64,000 nt of DNA from Jatrophihabitans sp035642535 (GTDB taxonomy: Bacteria; Actinomycetota; Actinomycetes; Mycobacteriales; Jatrophihabitantaceae), in contig DASQSE010000050.1 in the NCBI GenBank assembly GCA_035642535.1, positions 12,084 to 76,083 of the forward strand, given 5' to 3'. Positions 32,794 through 40,290 of the stretch are shown here, one piece after another. Each line of letters begins with the position of its first letter. Positions within the stretch are counted from its first letter, which is position 1. The notes beneath the pieces are model-generated. The model was not told the DNA's origin, did not search any database, and worked only from the letters and a program-made list of their open reading frames with translations. Both the position numbers and the translations under genes were made by a program.

Positions 32794-33435
32794 ATGACCG
32801 CACGGACATACAAGCACGACATGACCATGATGTTCGCCATGCACGACGCGCTGCGGCGCGAACTCGAGCGTATGGCACGGATCACCGCGCGCACGGACGA
32901 CGACCCGCGGCACATCTTGCAGACCGCGCTCGGCTGGGAACTGTTCAAGAGCTACCTGCACGTGCATCACACCGCTGAGGACGAAGTGCTGTGGCCGGCG
33001 ATTCGCGAGGCGGTCGGCGAGCGGGTCGACGATCTCGCAGTGGTCGAGGCGATGGAGGCCGAGCACGCGATGGTTGATCCCGGCTTGAGCGCGATCGACG
33101 CTGCGCTGGTCGATCCCGAGAACGGCGCGCAACGGTTGGGCGGGATCTTCGAGCGGCTCGTCGACGGGCTGGGCGGGCATCTGACCCACGAGGAGAACGA
33201 CGCCCTGCCGCTGATCGACGCGTACGCCACGCCTGAGGTGATGCAGCGCTTCGGGATGGCGCACAGCGCCCGGATCGGCGCCGGCGTCTCGCGGTACATG
33301 CCGTGGCTGCTGGATGGCGCTAGCCCGGAACGCACCGCGGCAGCGCTCGCCCTGCTGCCGGAGCCCGTGCGCGTGGCCTACCGCGACCAGTGGCAGCCGA
33401 GCTACGCGACGCTGGATCTCTGGGCGGCTCGCTAA
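32794..33435 (+). CDS. Hemerythrin/HHE-domain protein
   Basis: 213 residues. The four-helix HHE pattern is complete: His17 in AMHDALRRE, HVHHTAEDE near 56-64, EAEHAM near 88, and HLTHEEND near 129. These residues would bind a di-iron centre that senses or stores O2 or NO. No other domain is attached. GGAGG at 32774-32778 is rather distant (about 15 nt) from the ATG at 32794, but the conserved helix A begins just inside this start. It is in an O2-response setting and converges on the beta-CASP nuclease across a 51-bp inverted repeat. Confidence 0.85.
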   Translation: MTARTYKHDMTMMFAMHDALRRELERMARITARTDDDPRHILQTALGWELFKSYLHVHHTAEDEVLWPAIREAVGERVDDLAVVEAMEAEHAMVDPGLSAIDAALVDPENGAQRLGGIFERLVDGLGGHLTHEENDALPLIDAYATPEVMQRFGMAHSARIGAGVSRYMPWLLDGASPERTAAALALLPEPVRVAYRDQWQPSYATLDLWAAR

Positions 33436-33448
33436 CCGGCCGCCCGCC

Positions 33449-33515
33449 CCTCCCCGTGATCAACAGGGCCGAACCGTCGTCAGGCGACGATTCGGGCCTG
33501 TTGATCACGGGGAGG
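33449..33515. repeat. 51-bp inverted-repeat element, copy 2 (core 33457-33507)
   Basis: Core ends are TGATCAACAGG (33457-33467) and CCTGTTGATCA (33497-33507). The match extends outward (CCTCCCCG against CGGGGAGG) and inward (CCGAACCGTCG against CGACGATTCGG), making a near-perfect hairpin of about 30 bp with a 4-6 nt loop, the strongest of the three copies. It lies between the convergent hemerythrin (stop 33435) and beta-CASP nuclease (stop 33545) genes. Confidence 0.9.
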
Positions 33516-33544
33516 GTGGTGGTGGTGGACCGAGGGCCACGACG

Positions 33545-34930
33545 CTAGATGAGTACGGTCTCGCCTTCTCTCGGCGCGACGGCGGTCCAGCCTCCGACCA
33601 AGTGCAGCCGCTCGGCGAGCGCCGCGGAGGCCTGTTCCTCTCCGTGCACGACGTAGCACGTCCGCGGCGCCGAAGCGCCGAATGCCCAGTCGACGAGTTC
33701 GTCGCTGTCCGCGTGCGCACTGAACGCGTCGAATGCCACGACGTCGGCGCGGACCGGCACGTACTCGCCGTGGATCTTGATCTGGCGCGCGCCGTCGACG
33801 AGTTGACGAGCGCGGGTGCCTTCGGCCGCGAAGCCGATGATCGCGACGGTGTGCCGGCGATTGGGCAGCATGTGCTCGAGGTGATGCAGCACGCGACCGC
33901 CGGTTGCCATGCCCGATGCGGAGACGATGATCGCCGGGCTTCGCGGGTCGTTCCAGGATCGCGACTCGTCAGCGGTCCGGACCTCGATGACACCGCTCGG
34001 GTCGAGCACCGCGGGGGTCAGCCCGTCGCGCAGTTCGGGCCAGCAGTTCTGCATCGCCTCGCGATAGACGGCAAGGCAGTTCAGCGCCATCGGGCTGTCG
34101 ACGATGATCGGCACAGGCGGGATGCGGCGGGTGGAGAGCAGTTGGTTCAGTGCGGCCAGGAGCACCTCGGTCCGGTCCACCGCGAAGGCGGGCACCAGTA
34201 CGCTGCCGCCGCGCTTCACCGTGCGCGTGATGCATGCCCCGAGCTGGTCGAGGGCGCCGCTGTCGTCGCGCCGGCGGTTGCCGTACGTCGACTCGATGAG
34301 CAGGACGTCACATCGCGGCCGCGCCGCCGGCGAGCGCAGCAGCGGGTGCGCCTGCCGACCCAGATCGCCACTGACTACGAGACTGCGCTGCGTCCCCGCC
34401 ACATCGAACCGGAGCTGCGCCCACGACGAGCCGAGGATGTGTCCTGCCCGGCCGAGCGTGAGGGTGAGACCGTCGGCGATCCGGATCGGTACGCCGTGCG
34501 ATATCACGCGGAACAACGCGCAGGCGCGTGCCGCGTCGCGCGCGTCGTACAACGGCAGCGCGGGACGGTGTTTCGTCCACCCGCCCAGGTTGGCGTAGCG
34601 CGCGTCCTCCTCCTGGAGGTGGGCGCTGTCGGCGAGCACGACCTCGGCCAGCCGCGCGGTGCCCTCGGTGACGTAGACGGGCCCGCTCCAGCCGTGCCGC
34701 GCCAGCACCGGCAGGTAGCCGCTGTGATCGAGGTGCGCATGGGTGATGACGACCGCGTCCACCTGCCGCCAGTCGACCGGCGGCGGCGCCCAGTTGCGCC
34801 GGCGCAGCGACGACAGCCCTTGGAACAGGCCGCAGTCGATCAGCACCCGCGAAGCGCCGGTGTCGAGCAGATGCTTGCTGCCGGTCACTGACCCGACTCC
34901 GCCGAGAAAGGTCAGTGTGGGTCGCGGCAC
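33545..34930 (-). CDS. Beta-CASP metallo-beta-lactamase-fold RNase
   Basis: 461 residues. Motif 2 of the metallo-beta-lactamase fold is HAHLDHSG (His64, His66, Asp68, His69); motif 4 lies at SGDLG; the beta-CASP region has LVPAFAVDRTE, ASGMATGG and the final FSAHAD. This is the CPSF/YSH1 subfamily often named mRNA 3'-end processing factor; bacterial members are exo- or endoribonucleases. Longer in-frame starts overlap the upstream CBS-BON gene, so I take GTG at 34930, 22 bp after that gene's stop. The pair is probably an operon under the boxes at 35872-35982, suggesting RNA turnover under low oxygen. Confidence 0.85.
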   Translation of the reverse strand: MPRPTLTFLGGVGSVTGSKHLLDTGASRVLIDCGLFQGLSSLRRRNWAPPPVDWRQVDAVVITHAHLDHSGYLPVLARHGWSGPVYVTEGTARLAEVVLADSAHLQEEDARYANLGGWTKHRPALPLYDARDAARACALFRVISHGVPIRIADGLTLTLGRAGHILGSSWAQLRFDVAGTQRSLVVSGDLGRQAHPLLRSPAARPRCDVLLIESTYGNRRRDDSGALDQLGACITRTVKRGGSVLVPAFAVDRTEVLLAALNQLLSTRRIPPVPIIVDSPMALNCLAVYREAMQNCWPELRDGLTPAVLDPSGVIEVRTADESRSWNDPRSPAIIVSASGMATGGRVLHHLEHMLPNRRHTVAIIGFAAEGTRARQLVDGARQIKIHGEYVPVRADVVAFDAFSAHADSDELVDWAFGASAPRTCYVVHGEEQASAALAERLHLVGGWTAVAPREGETVLI

Positions 34931-34952
34931 GATGCGTCCCGAGCCGGTGCCG

Positions 34953-35807
34953 CTAGGGGGACCGTCGGTACGTCGCCGGCGGCGCGGGAATGTACCTGTC
35001 GTCGAACTGCGCGGTGAGGTGATCGACGACCTCGACGACGCCACTGATGTCGCGAACGTGGTGCAGCAGTTGCTCGATCAACAGCGATCGCTCCAGCTGG
35101 CCGGTCAGCGTCACGACGCCCTCGGTGACATCGACGTCGATCGCGAGCGGGTTCAGCAACATCGTGTGCCGCACGTAGTACTCGATCTCGCGCCTGATCT
35201 CGTCGTCGTCACGCAGGAACACCCGGAGCAGGTCCGCACGCGTGACGATGCCGATCAGCACCCCGTTCTTGTCGACGACGGGGAGGTGGCGAACGCGAGC
35301 ATCCGCGGCCATCCGCGCCGCCTCGACGATCGTGGCGTGTGCCCGAATCGTCACTGCGGGGGCGGTCATGAGCTCGCGCGCCGTGCACGCGTGGGCCTTC
35401 TTGTTCGAGTCATGACGATAGCTGCGCGGCGAGATGCACGAGCCGCGGGCGATGCGGGTGATCAGATCCGACTCGGACACCACGCCGACGACCTTGCGCT
35501 CCCCGTCGATGACGGGGACGGCGCTGACCCGGTTGCGGGCGAGCGCGGCCACGATCTCCTTGAACACGGCGTCCTCGTGCGCGGCAACCACCCCGTGCGT
35601 CATCACATCGGCGACGAGCGCGGCCGGCAGATTCAACGAGTGGCGATGCTCCGGCTTCTCGGCCGGGTGCGACACCGCGTCGAGGTAGCGCACCAGGGCC
35701 TTGTGGTAGCGCTCTGCGGTGGGGCCGGAATGCCGCGTCGTCGAGGCGGCTGCCTCACAGTGCGCGGTCGCCGGATTCGTGTCGCGCGGGTGCATTGTGC
35801 CGGTCAT
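34953..35807 (-). CDS. CBS-pair and BON domain protein (paralogue B)
   Basis: 284 residues with the same plan as the gene at 30076: helical N-terminus (HSGPTAERYHKALVRYLDAV), two CBS motifs (DVMTHGVVAAHEDAVFKEI near 67 and LMTAPAVTIRAH near 150) and a C-terminal BON domain (VDVTEGVVTLTGQL). The two proteins can be aligned along their length, so they come from a duplication. GGAGG lies 6 nt before the ATG at 35807. It shares a 291-bp promoter region with the divergent ferredoxin oxidoreductase operon and probably drives the downstream nuclease too. It resembles Rv2626c-type hypoxic response proteins with an added BON domain. Confidence 0.88.
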   Translation of the reverse strand: MTGTMHPRDTNPATAHCEAAASTTRHSGPTAERYHKALVRYLDAVSHPAEKPEHRHSLNLPAALVADVMTHGVVAAHEDAVFKEIVAALARNRVSAVPVIDGERKVVGVVSESDLITRIARGSCISPRSYRHDSNKKAHACTARELMTAPAVTIRAHATIVEAARMAADARVRHLPVVDKNGVLIGIVTRADLLRVFLRDDDEIRREIEYYVRHTMLLNPLAIDVDVTEGVVTLTGQLERSLLIEQLLHHVRDISGVVEVVDHLTAQFDDRYIPAPPATYRRSP

Positions 35808-35871
35808 GACGCACCTCCGGGCGAAGGCTTTGTTCCACCTTCAGCGTGTGCCCACAGGTCTCGTCGCGACA

Positions 35872-35982
35872 GGGCGGAACGTCCCACCGGAAAGCGGACT
35901 TCCGTCCGTCAGGTCCGCTTGATCGTTGATCAAGGGACCAACGCCGTGACTTTTGGCCCTGTGTGACGTGCGCTTCCGGCCC
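35872..35982. promoter_or_regulatory. Cluster of DosR/DevR-like boxes between CBS-BON and ferredoxin oxidoreductase operons
   Basis: Four 5-4-5 dyads lie here: GGGCG-GAAC-GTCCC (35872-35885, 7 of 8), GGGAC-CAAC-GCCGT (35934-35947, 6 of 8), GTGAC-TTTT-GGCCC (35946-35959, 7 of 8) and TGCGC-TTCC-GGCCC (35969-35982, 6 of 8). The last two start 23 bp apart and closely resemble mycobacterial DosR sites (GGGACTTTTGGCCC type). The region serves two divergent operons. A separate 6-3-6 dyad, GGCTAA-GCA-TTAGCC, lies at 36003-36017. Confidence 0.5.
35918..35934. promoter_or_regulatory. Perfect 7-3-7 palindrome, FNR-like
   Basis: CTTGATC-GTT-GATCAAG is an exact palindrome overlapping the first base of a DosR-like box. 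Its TTGAT...ATCAA ends recall FNR sites, but the spacer is 5 rather than 4 bases, so a different dimeric regulator is as likely. Confidence 0.4.
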
Positions 35983-36098
35983 TGTGGACCGCGGGTGGGC
36001 GCGGCTAAGCATTAGCCCTACGCAACTGTTGGCGACTGACGACCGGAAGTCGACCTGGAAGGAGCATCCGGGCAGATTTCCGATTGCGGAGGCGTGCG

Positions 36099-37151
36099 AT
36101 GTCAGCATTCGTGTCGACCGATCCTTCGGGCACCGGAGCCGATCCGCTGCCCGGCGCCGATGAAGACGGTTTCTTCGGGATTCGCTTCGAATCGATCGGG
36201 GGCCTCGGCGCCCACCTGGCCGGGAAGATCCTCGCTGAAGCAGGCGTGCTACGCCAGGACTTGAACGGTGCGCACTTCTCGTCCTACGGATCGGAGAAGA
36301 AGGGCACGCCGGTGAAGTCGTTCGTGCGCTTCTGCCGAGGCGACCAGGACCTCCGCACAAGCAGCCCGATCGAGAGCCCACAGGTGGTCGCGGTCTTTCA
36401 CGAGGCACTGGCCCGCTCCTTCGACGTGGCAGCCGGGTTGCCTGCGAACGGGACGCTGATCGTGAACACCCGCTCGGCGCCCGAGCAGATCCGTGACGCC
36501 CTGGGCCTGCGCACCGGCACGGTCGTGGTACTCGACGCGCTCGGTATCGCGCTCGAGGAGAAGACACGCGTCAACACGGCGATGCTGGGTGCCGTCGCTC
36601 GGATGTGCCCGTTCCTCGACCCGGACGCGGTGAAGGAGACGATCAGAAGTCAACTGTCCGCCCGCTACGCGCAACTCGTCGAGGCGAACCTGCGCACGTT
36701 CGACCGCGGCTATCGCGAATTGCGCAGCAGCACCTGGCCCGCCGAGGCCGGTGCCCCGGCACGTCCGATCCAGCGGGCGGCGCCCGCGTTCGGTTACCTC
36801 GACGCCCCGATCGGCGGCACCATCCTGGACTCCGGCAACAGCATTCTGAAGAACCTGACCACGTCGCGGCAGGGCTTCCTGCCCGCCTACGACCCGGACA
36901 CCTGCGTGCACTGCGGGATCTGCGACATCGTCTGCCCCGATCTGTGCTTCGTGTGGTCCGACGACGATGCGGGCGAGCCCGCCGTGCGTCTGCTCGGGAT
37001 CGACTACCACTACTGCAAGGGCTGCCTGAAGTGCATCGACGCGTGCCCGACGGGTTCGCTCACCGAACTCCGCGAGGAGGACGGCTGGGCCGAACAGAAC
37101 CGCGTCCCGCTCTTCCCATGGCTCGAGCGTGACAAGGAGGCCGGCTCATGA
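36099..37151 (+). CDS. 2-oxoacid:ferredoxin oxidoreductase, gamma subunit fused to a 2[4Fe-4S] ferredoxin
   Basis: 350 residues. The gamma domain (about 25-215) starts with the FESIGGLGAHLAGKILAEAG pattern and has GTPVKSFVRF. The C-terminal 90 residues are a ferredoxin (delta) domain with CVHCGICDIVCPDLC near 268 and CKGCLKCIDACP near 305. With the next gene it forms an oxidoreductase that decarboxylates a 2-oxoacid in the presence of CoA and reduces ferredoxin. ATG at 36099 follows GCGGAGG; the stop overlaps the next start (ATGA). This is the first gene of a four-gene operon. Pyruvate is less likely as substrate because a separate full-length pyruvate enzyme lies at 42905. Confidence 0.88.
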   Translation: MSAFVSTDPSGTGADPLPGADEDGFFGIRFESIGGLGAHLAGKILAEAGVLRQDLNGAHFSSYGSEKKGTPVKSFVRFCRGDQDLRTSSPIESPQVVAVFHEALARSFDVAAGLPANGTLIVNTRSAPEQIRDALGLRTGTVVVLDALGIALEEKTRVNTAMLGAVARMCPFLDPDAVKETIRSQLSARYAQLVEANLRTFDRGYRELRSSTWPAEAGAPARPIQRAAPAFGYLDAPIGGTILDSGNSILKNLTTSRQGFLPAYDPDTCVHCGICDIVCPDLCFVWSDDDAGEPAVRLLGIDYHYCKGCLKCIDACPTGSLTELREEDGWAEQNRVPLFPWLERDKEAGS

Positions 37152-39442
37152 CCGCCGCACCGCCGAGGCCGAAGGAGAAGATGCGCCGCGCCGCGCAGGT
37201 CGTCGCGTTCCGCACCGGCAACGAGATGGCCGCGATCTCCGCGAAGCAGATCGACTTCCACTTGATGGGCTACTACCCGATTACGCCGTCGACGGAGATC
37301 GCCGAGTTCCTCGACGAGATGAAGGCCGCCGGCGAGCACGACATCGTAATGGTGCCGGCCGACGGCGAGCACGGCGCCGCAGGCATCTGCTACGGCGCCA
37401 CGACCGGAGGCGGCCGCGTCTTCAACGCGACGAGTGCCCAAGGCCTGCTCTACGCGCTCGAGGAACTGCCGGTGCAGTCCGGGACGCGCTACCCGATGCT
37501 GCTCGACCTCGCCACGCGTGCGGTGAGCGGTCCGCTCGACATCCGCGGCGACCACTCCGACGTCTACTACGCGCTGAACACCGGCTGGCTGATCTTCATG
37601 GCGCGCGACCCGCAGGCCGTGTACGACATGAACATCATCGCGATGCGCGCGGCCGAGCGTGCCGAGGTGCGGCTGCCGGCGATCGTCGCCTTCGACGGCT
37701 TCTTCACCAGCCATCAGAAGCGGCGGGTGTCGGTGTTCGAGGACGACGCCACGGTGCGCGACTGGCTCGGCCCGGTGCCGGAGACGGTGACCGCGCTCGA
37801 TCCGCGGCACCCGGTGACGATCGGGCCGTACATGAACGACCCGGATCTGATCAACAACAAGTACCAGCTCAAGCGGGCGATGGACGCCGCGCTGGCCCAA
37901 CTCCCGGACATCCTCGCGGAGTACGAGGAACTGAGCGGCCGGCGCTACGACCCGGTCGACCTGTACCGCATGGAGGACGCGGACGTCGCGGTCTTCCTGC
38001 TCAACTCCGCGGCGGAGACGGCCAAGGACGTCGTCGACAAGCTGCGCGCAGAGGGGATCCGCGCCGGCGTCATCAGCCCCAACGTGATCCGCCCGTTCCC
38101 CGCGGCGGCGATCCGCGAGGCGTTGCGCGGCGTGCGCGCGGTCGTGCTCGGCGAGCGGTCCGGCGCGTTCGGCGTGGACGGCTCCAACCTGACTCACGAG
38201 GTCAAGTCGGCGCTGAAGGACGACCCCGAGAACAGCACGCTGTGCCTGAGTCGCGTGTACGGACTCGGCGGGCGTGACTTCTACGCCGAGGACGCCGAGG
38301 CGTTCTTCCGGCTCGCGATCGACGCCGCCGAGGGCGGTCGGGTGGACGTGCCGTTCGACTACTACGGCGTCGAGCCGGGTGATCCGGAGAAGGTGCGCCC
38401 GCGCCGCGGCGCCCCGCCGCTCACCCGCGAGGAGACGACGAGCGGGTTGCTGAAGGTGGCGCCCGGTCCGGACGGCCGGCTGAAGGTCGACGCGCCGCCG
38501 TATTGGCAACTCGCCGTGAAGCCGAAGCGGGTCATGCCGGGTCACGGCGCATGCCCGGGCTGCGGGGTCTTTCCGGCGATCGACCAGTTCCTGCGCGGCA
38601 TCGAGGGCGACGTCGTCGTGCTCTACCAAACCGGCTGCGCGATGGTGGTCACCACCGGCTACCCGTACACGTCGCACCGCGTGACGTACGTGCACAACCT
38701 GTTCCAGAACGGCGCGGCGGCGCTGAGCGGGCTGGTCGAGATGTTCCACGAGCGCGTGCGACGCGGCGAGATACCCGCCGGCGAGGACATCACGTTCGTG
38801 ATGATCACCGGCGACGGCGGCATGGACATCGGGATGGGCGCCGCGATCGGAGCCGCGCTGCGCAACCACGGCATGATCATGGTCGAGTACGACAACCAAG
38901 GCTACATGAACACCGGCAGCCAGCTCAGCTACTCGACGCCGCTCGGCCACCTGACCTCGACGAGCCACGTCGGCCCGGCCGAGACGGGCAAGGCGTTCCA
39001 CCATAAGGACACGCCGCAGATCATGGCGGCGACGAACATCCCGTACGTCTTCACCGCGGTCGAGGGTTATCCCGACGACCTCGTGGCGAAAGCCGCCAAA
39101 GCACAGTGGTATGCGAAGCACGAGGGCACCGTGTACGGCAAGGTGCTGATCTCGTGTCCGCTGAACTGGAAGACCGAGGATCGGGTCGGTGTCGACATCG
39201 TCCAGGCCGCCGTGGACTCGTGCTTCTTCCCGCTGTACGAGATCGAGCGCGGCATCACCCACATCACGTACGACCCGGAGCCGATCGGCCGGCGCATCTC
39301 GGTCGCCGACTGGCTGCAGTTGATGGGCAAGACGAAGCACCTCGGCAAGCCCGGCAACGAAGCGATCCTCGCCCTCATCGAGGACGAGGTCGAGCGCCGG
39401 TGGCTGCGCCTGAAGGCGAAGGACCAAAACCCCCTCTTGTGA
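37148..39442 (+). CDS. 2-oxoacid:ferredoxin oxidoreductase, fused alpha-beta subunit
   Basis: 764 residues. The alpha part (about 1-420) has the GYYPITPSTEIAEFL pyrimidine-binding start, GDHSDVYY and a transketolase-C-like domain (VISPNVIRPFPAAAI). The beta part (about 450-764) has CPGCG for the proximal cluster and the thiamine-diphosphate motif GDGGMDIG through DNQGYMNTGSQ. In many organisms these are separate subunits; here they are one chain. The gamma-ferredoxin partner is encoded directly upstream with a 4-bp overlap. Likely substrates are branched-chain 2-oxoacids, 2-oxoglutarate or pyruvate; the sequence alone does not decide. It should work only when ferredoxin can be reduced, that is at low oxygen. 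Confidence 0.88.
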   Translation: MTAAPPRPKEKMRRAAQVVAFRTGNEMAAISAKQIDFHLMGYYPITPSTEIAEFLDEMKAAGEHDIVMVPADGEHGAAGICYGATTGGGRVFNATSAQGLLYALEELPVQSGTRYPMLLDLATRAVSGPLDIRGDHSDVYYALNTGWLIFMARDPQAVYDMNIIAMRAAERAEVRLPAIVAFDGFFTSHQKRRVSVFEDDATVRDWLGPVPETVTALDPRHPVTIGPYMNDPDLINNKYQLKRAMDAALAQLPDILAEYEELSGRRYDPVDLYRMEDADVAVFLLNSAAETAKDVVDKLRAEGIRAGVISPNVIRPFPAAAIREALRGVRAVVLGERSGAFGVDGSNLTHEVKSALKDDPENSTLCLSRVYGLGGRDFYAEDAEAFFRLAIDAAEGGRVDVPFDYYGVEPGDPEKVRPRRGAPPLTREETTSGLLKVAPGPDGRLKVDAPPYWQLAVKPKRVMPGHGACPGCGVFPAIDQFLRGIEGDVVVLYQTGCAMVVTTGYPYTSHRVTYVHNLFQNGAAALSGLVEMFHERVRRGEIPAGEDITFVMITGDGGMDIGMGAAIGAALRNHGMIMVEYDNQGYMNTGSQLSYSTPLGHLTSTSHVGPAETGKAFHHKDTPQIMAATNIPYVFTAVEGYPDDLVAKAAKAQWYAKHEGTVYGKVLISCPLNWKTEDRVGVDIVQAAVDSCFFPLYEIERGITHITYDPEPIGRRISVADWLQLMGKTKHLGKPGNEAILALIEDEVERRWLRLKAKDQNPLL

Positions 39443-39449
39443 GACGACT

Positions 39450-40286
39450 ATGGACACGACTGCACGGATCATCGACAAGCGCGACCTGACCGACATCACG
39501 AAGCTGTTCGTCGTACACGCACCGCTCGTCGCGCGGAACGCTGCGCCCGGCGAATTCGTGATCGTGCGCGTCACCGAAACGGGCGAGCGGATCCCGATCA
39601 GCATCACCGACTTCAGCCGCGCCGAAGGCACGATCACGCTCGTGGTGCAGGAGGTCGGGCGCACCAGCGCGCTTGTGTGCGCGCTGGAGGTGGGCGACAC
39701 GTTCCTCGACTTCGCCGGGCCGTTGGGCCAGGAGGTGTTGCTGCCGGACGAAGGGCACGCGGTGCTCATCGGCGGCGGCTTCGGCACCGGCGCGGTGTTC
39801 CCGCTCGCCCGCGAATTGCGTTCGCACGGCGTGCGCGTGTCGTCGATCGTCGGCGCGCGGACCCGCGACCTGGTGATCCTCGCCGACCTGCTCGGCAGCG
39901 AGAGCGACGAGCTGCACGTGTGCACGGACGACGGCTCGCTCGGCTACCGCGGTTTCGTCACCGGCCGGCTCGAGGAGTTGCTGGACGCGGGCGCCGGATT
40001 CACACACTGCTTCGCCGTCGGCCCGATGCCGATGATGCGCGCCGTCGCGCGCACGACGCAGCGGCGTGGCCTGCCAGCGATGGTCTCGCTCGACCCGTTG
40101 ATGGTGGACGGGACGGGCATGTGCGGCGGCTGCCGGGTGAGCGTCGGCGGCAAGTCGTTCTTCGCCTGCGTGGACGGCCCGTTCTTCGACGCGCACCTGG
40201 TCGACTTCGACGAGGCAGACGCGCGCCTGGTGACCTACAAGGAGCAAGAGGACCTGGCCTGCGAGATGGCGGGACTGGGGAGGTAA
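39450..40286 (+). CDS. NfnA/SudB-like ferredoxin-NADP reductase subunit
   Basis: 278 residues of the dihydroorotate-dehydrogenase electron-transfer/sulfide dehydrogenase beta type. An N-terminal FAD-binding barrel (PGEFVIVRVTETGERIPISI) leads to a NAD(P)-binding half (IGGGFGTGAVFPLA) and a C-terminal cysteine cluster MCGGCRVSVGGKSFFACVDGP-type (three Cys within 13 residues plus a later one) for a [2Fe-2S] centre. With the next gene it forms an NfnAB or SudAB complex, coupling ferredoxin, NADH and NADPH. It begins 7 bp after the fused alpha-beta gene and ends 4 bp before the partner, so it is in the same operon. Confidence 0.85.
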   Translation: MDTTARIIDKRDLTDITKLFVVHAPLVARNAAPGEFVIVRVTETGERIPISITDFSRAEGTITLVVQEVGRTSALVCALEVGDTFLDFAGPLGQEVLLPDEGHAVLIGGGFGTGAVFPLARELRSHGVRVSSIVGARTRDLVILADLLGSESDELHVCTDDGSLGYRGFVTGRLEELLDAGAGFTHCFAVGPMPMMRAVARTTQRRGLPAMVSLDPLMVDGTGMCGGCRVSVGGKSFFACVDGPFFDAHLVDFDEADARLVTYKEQEDLACEMAGLGR

Positions 40287-40290
40287 GGCC

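Noticed and set aside
37010..39925. Long minus-strand open frame opposite the 2-oxoacid oxidoreductase genes
   Set aside because: Composition is Arg/His/Asp-rich shadow sequence with no motif, and the + strand has complete catalytic motifs.
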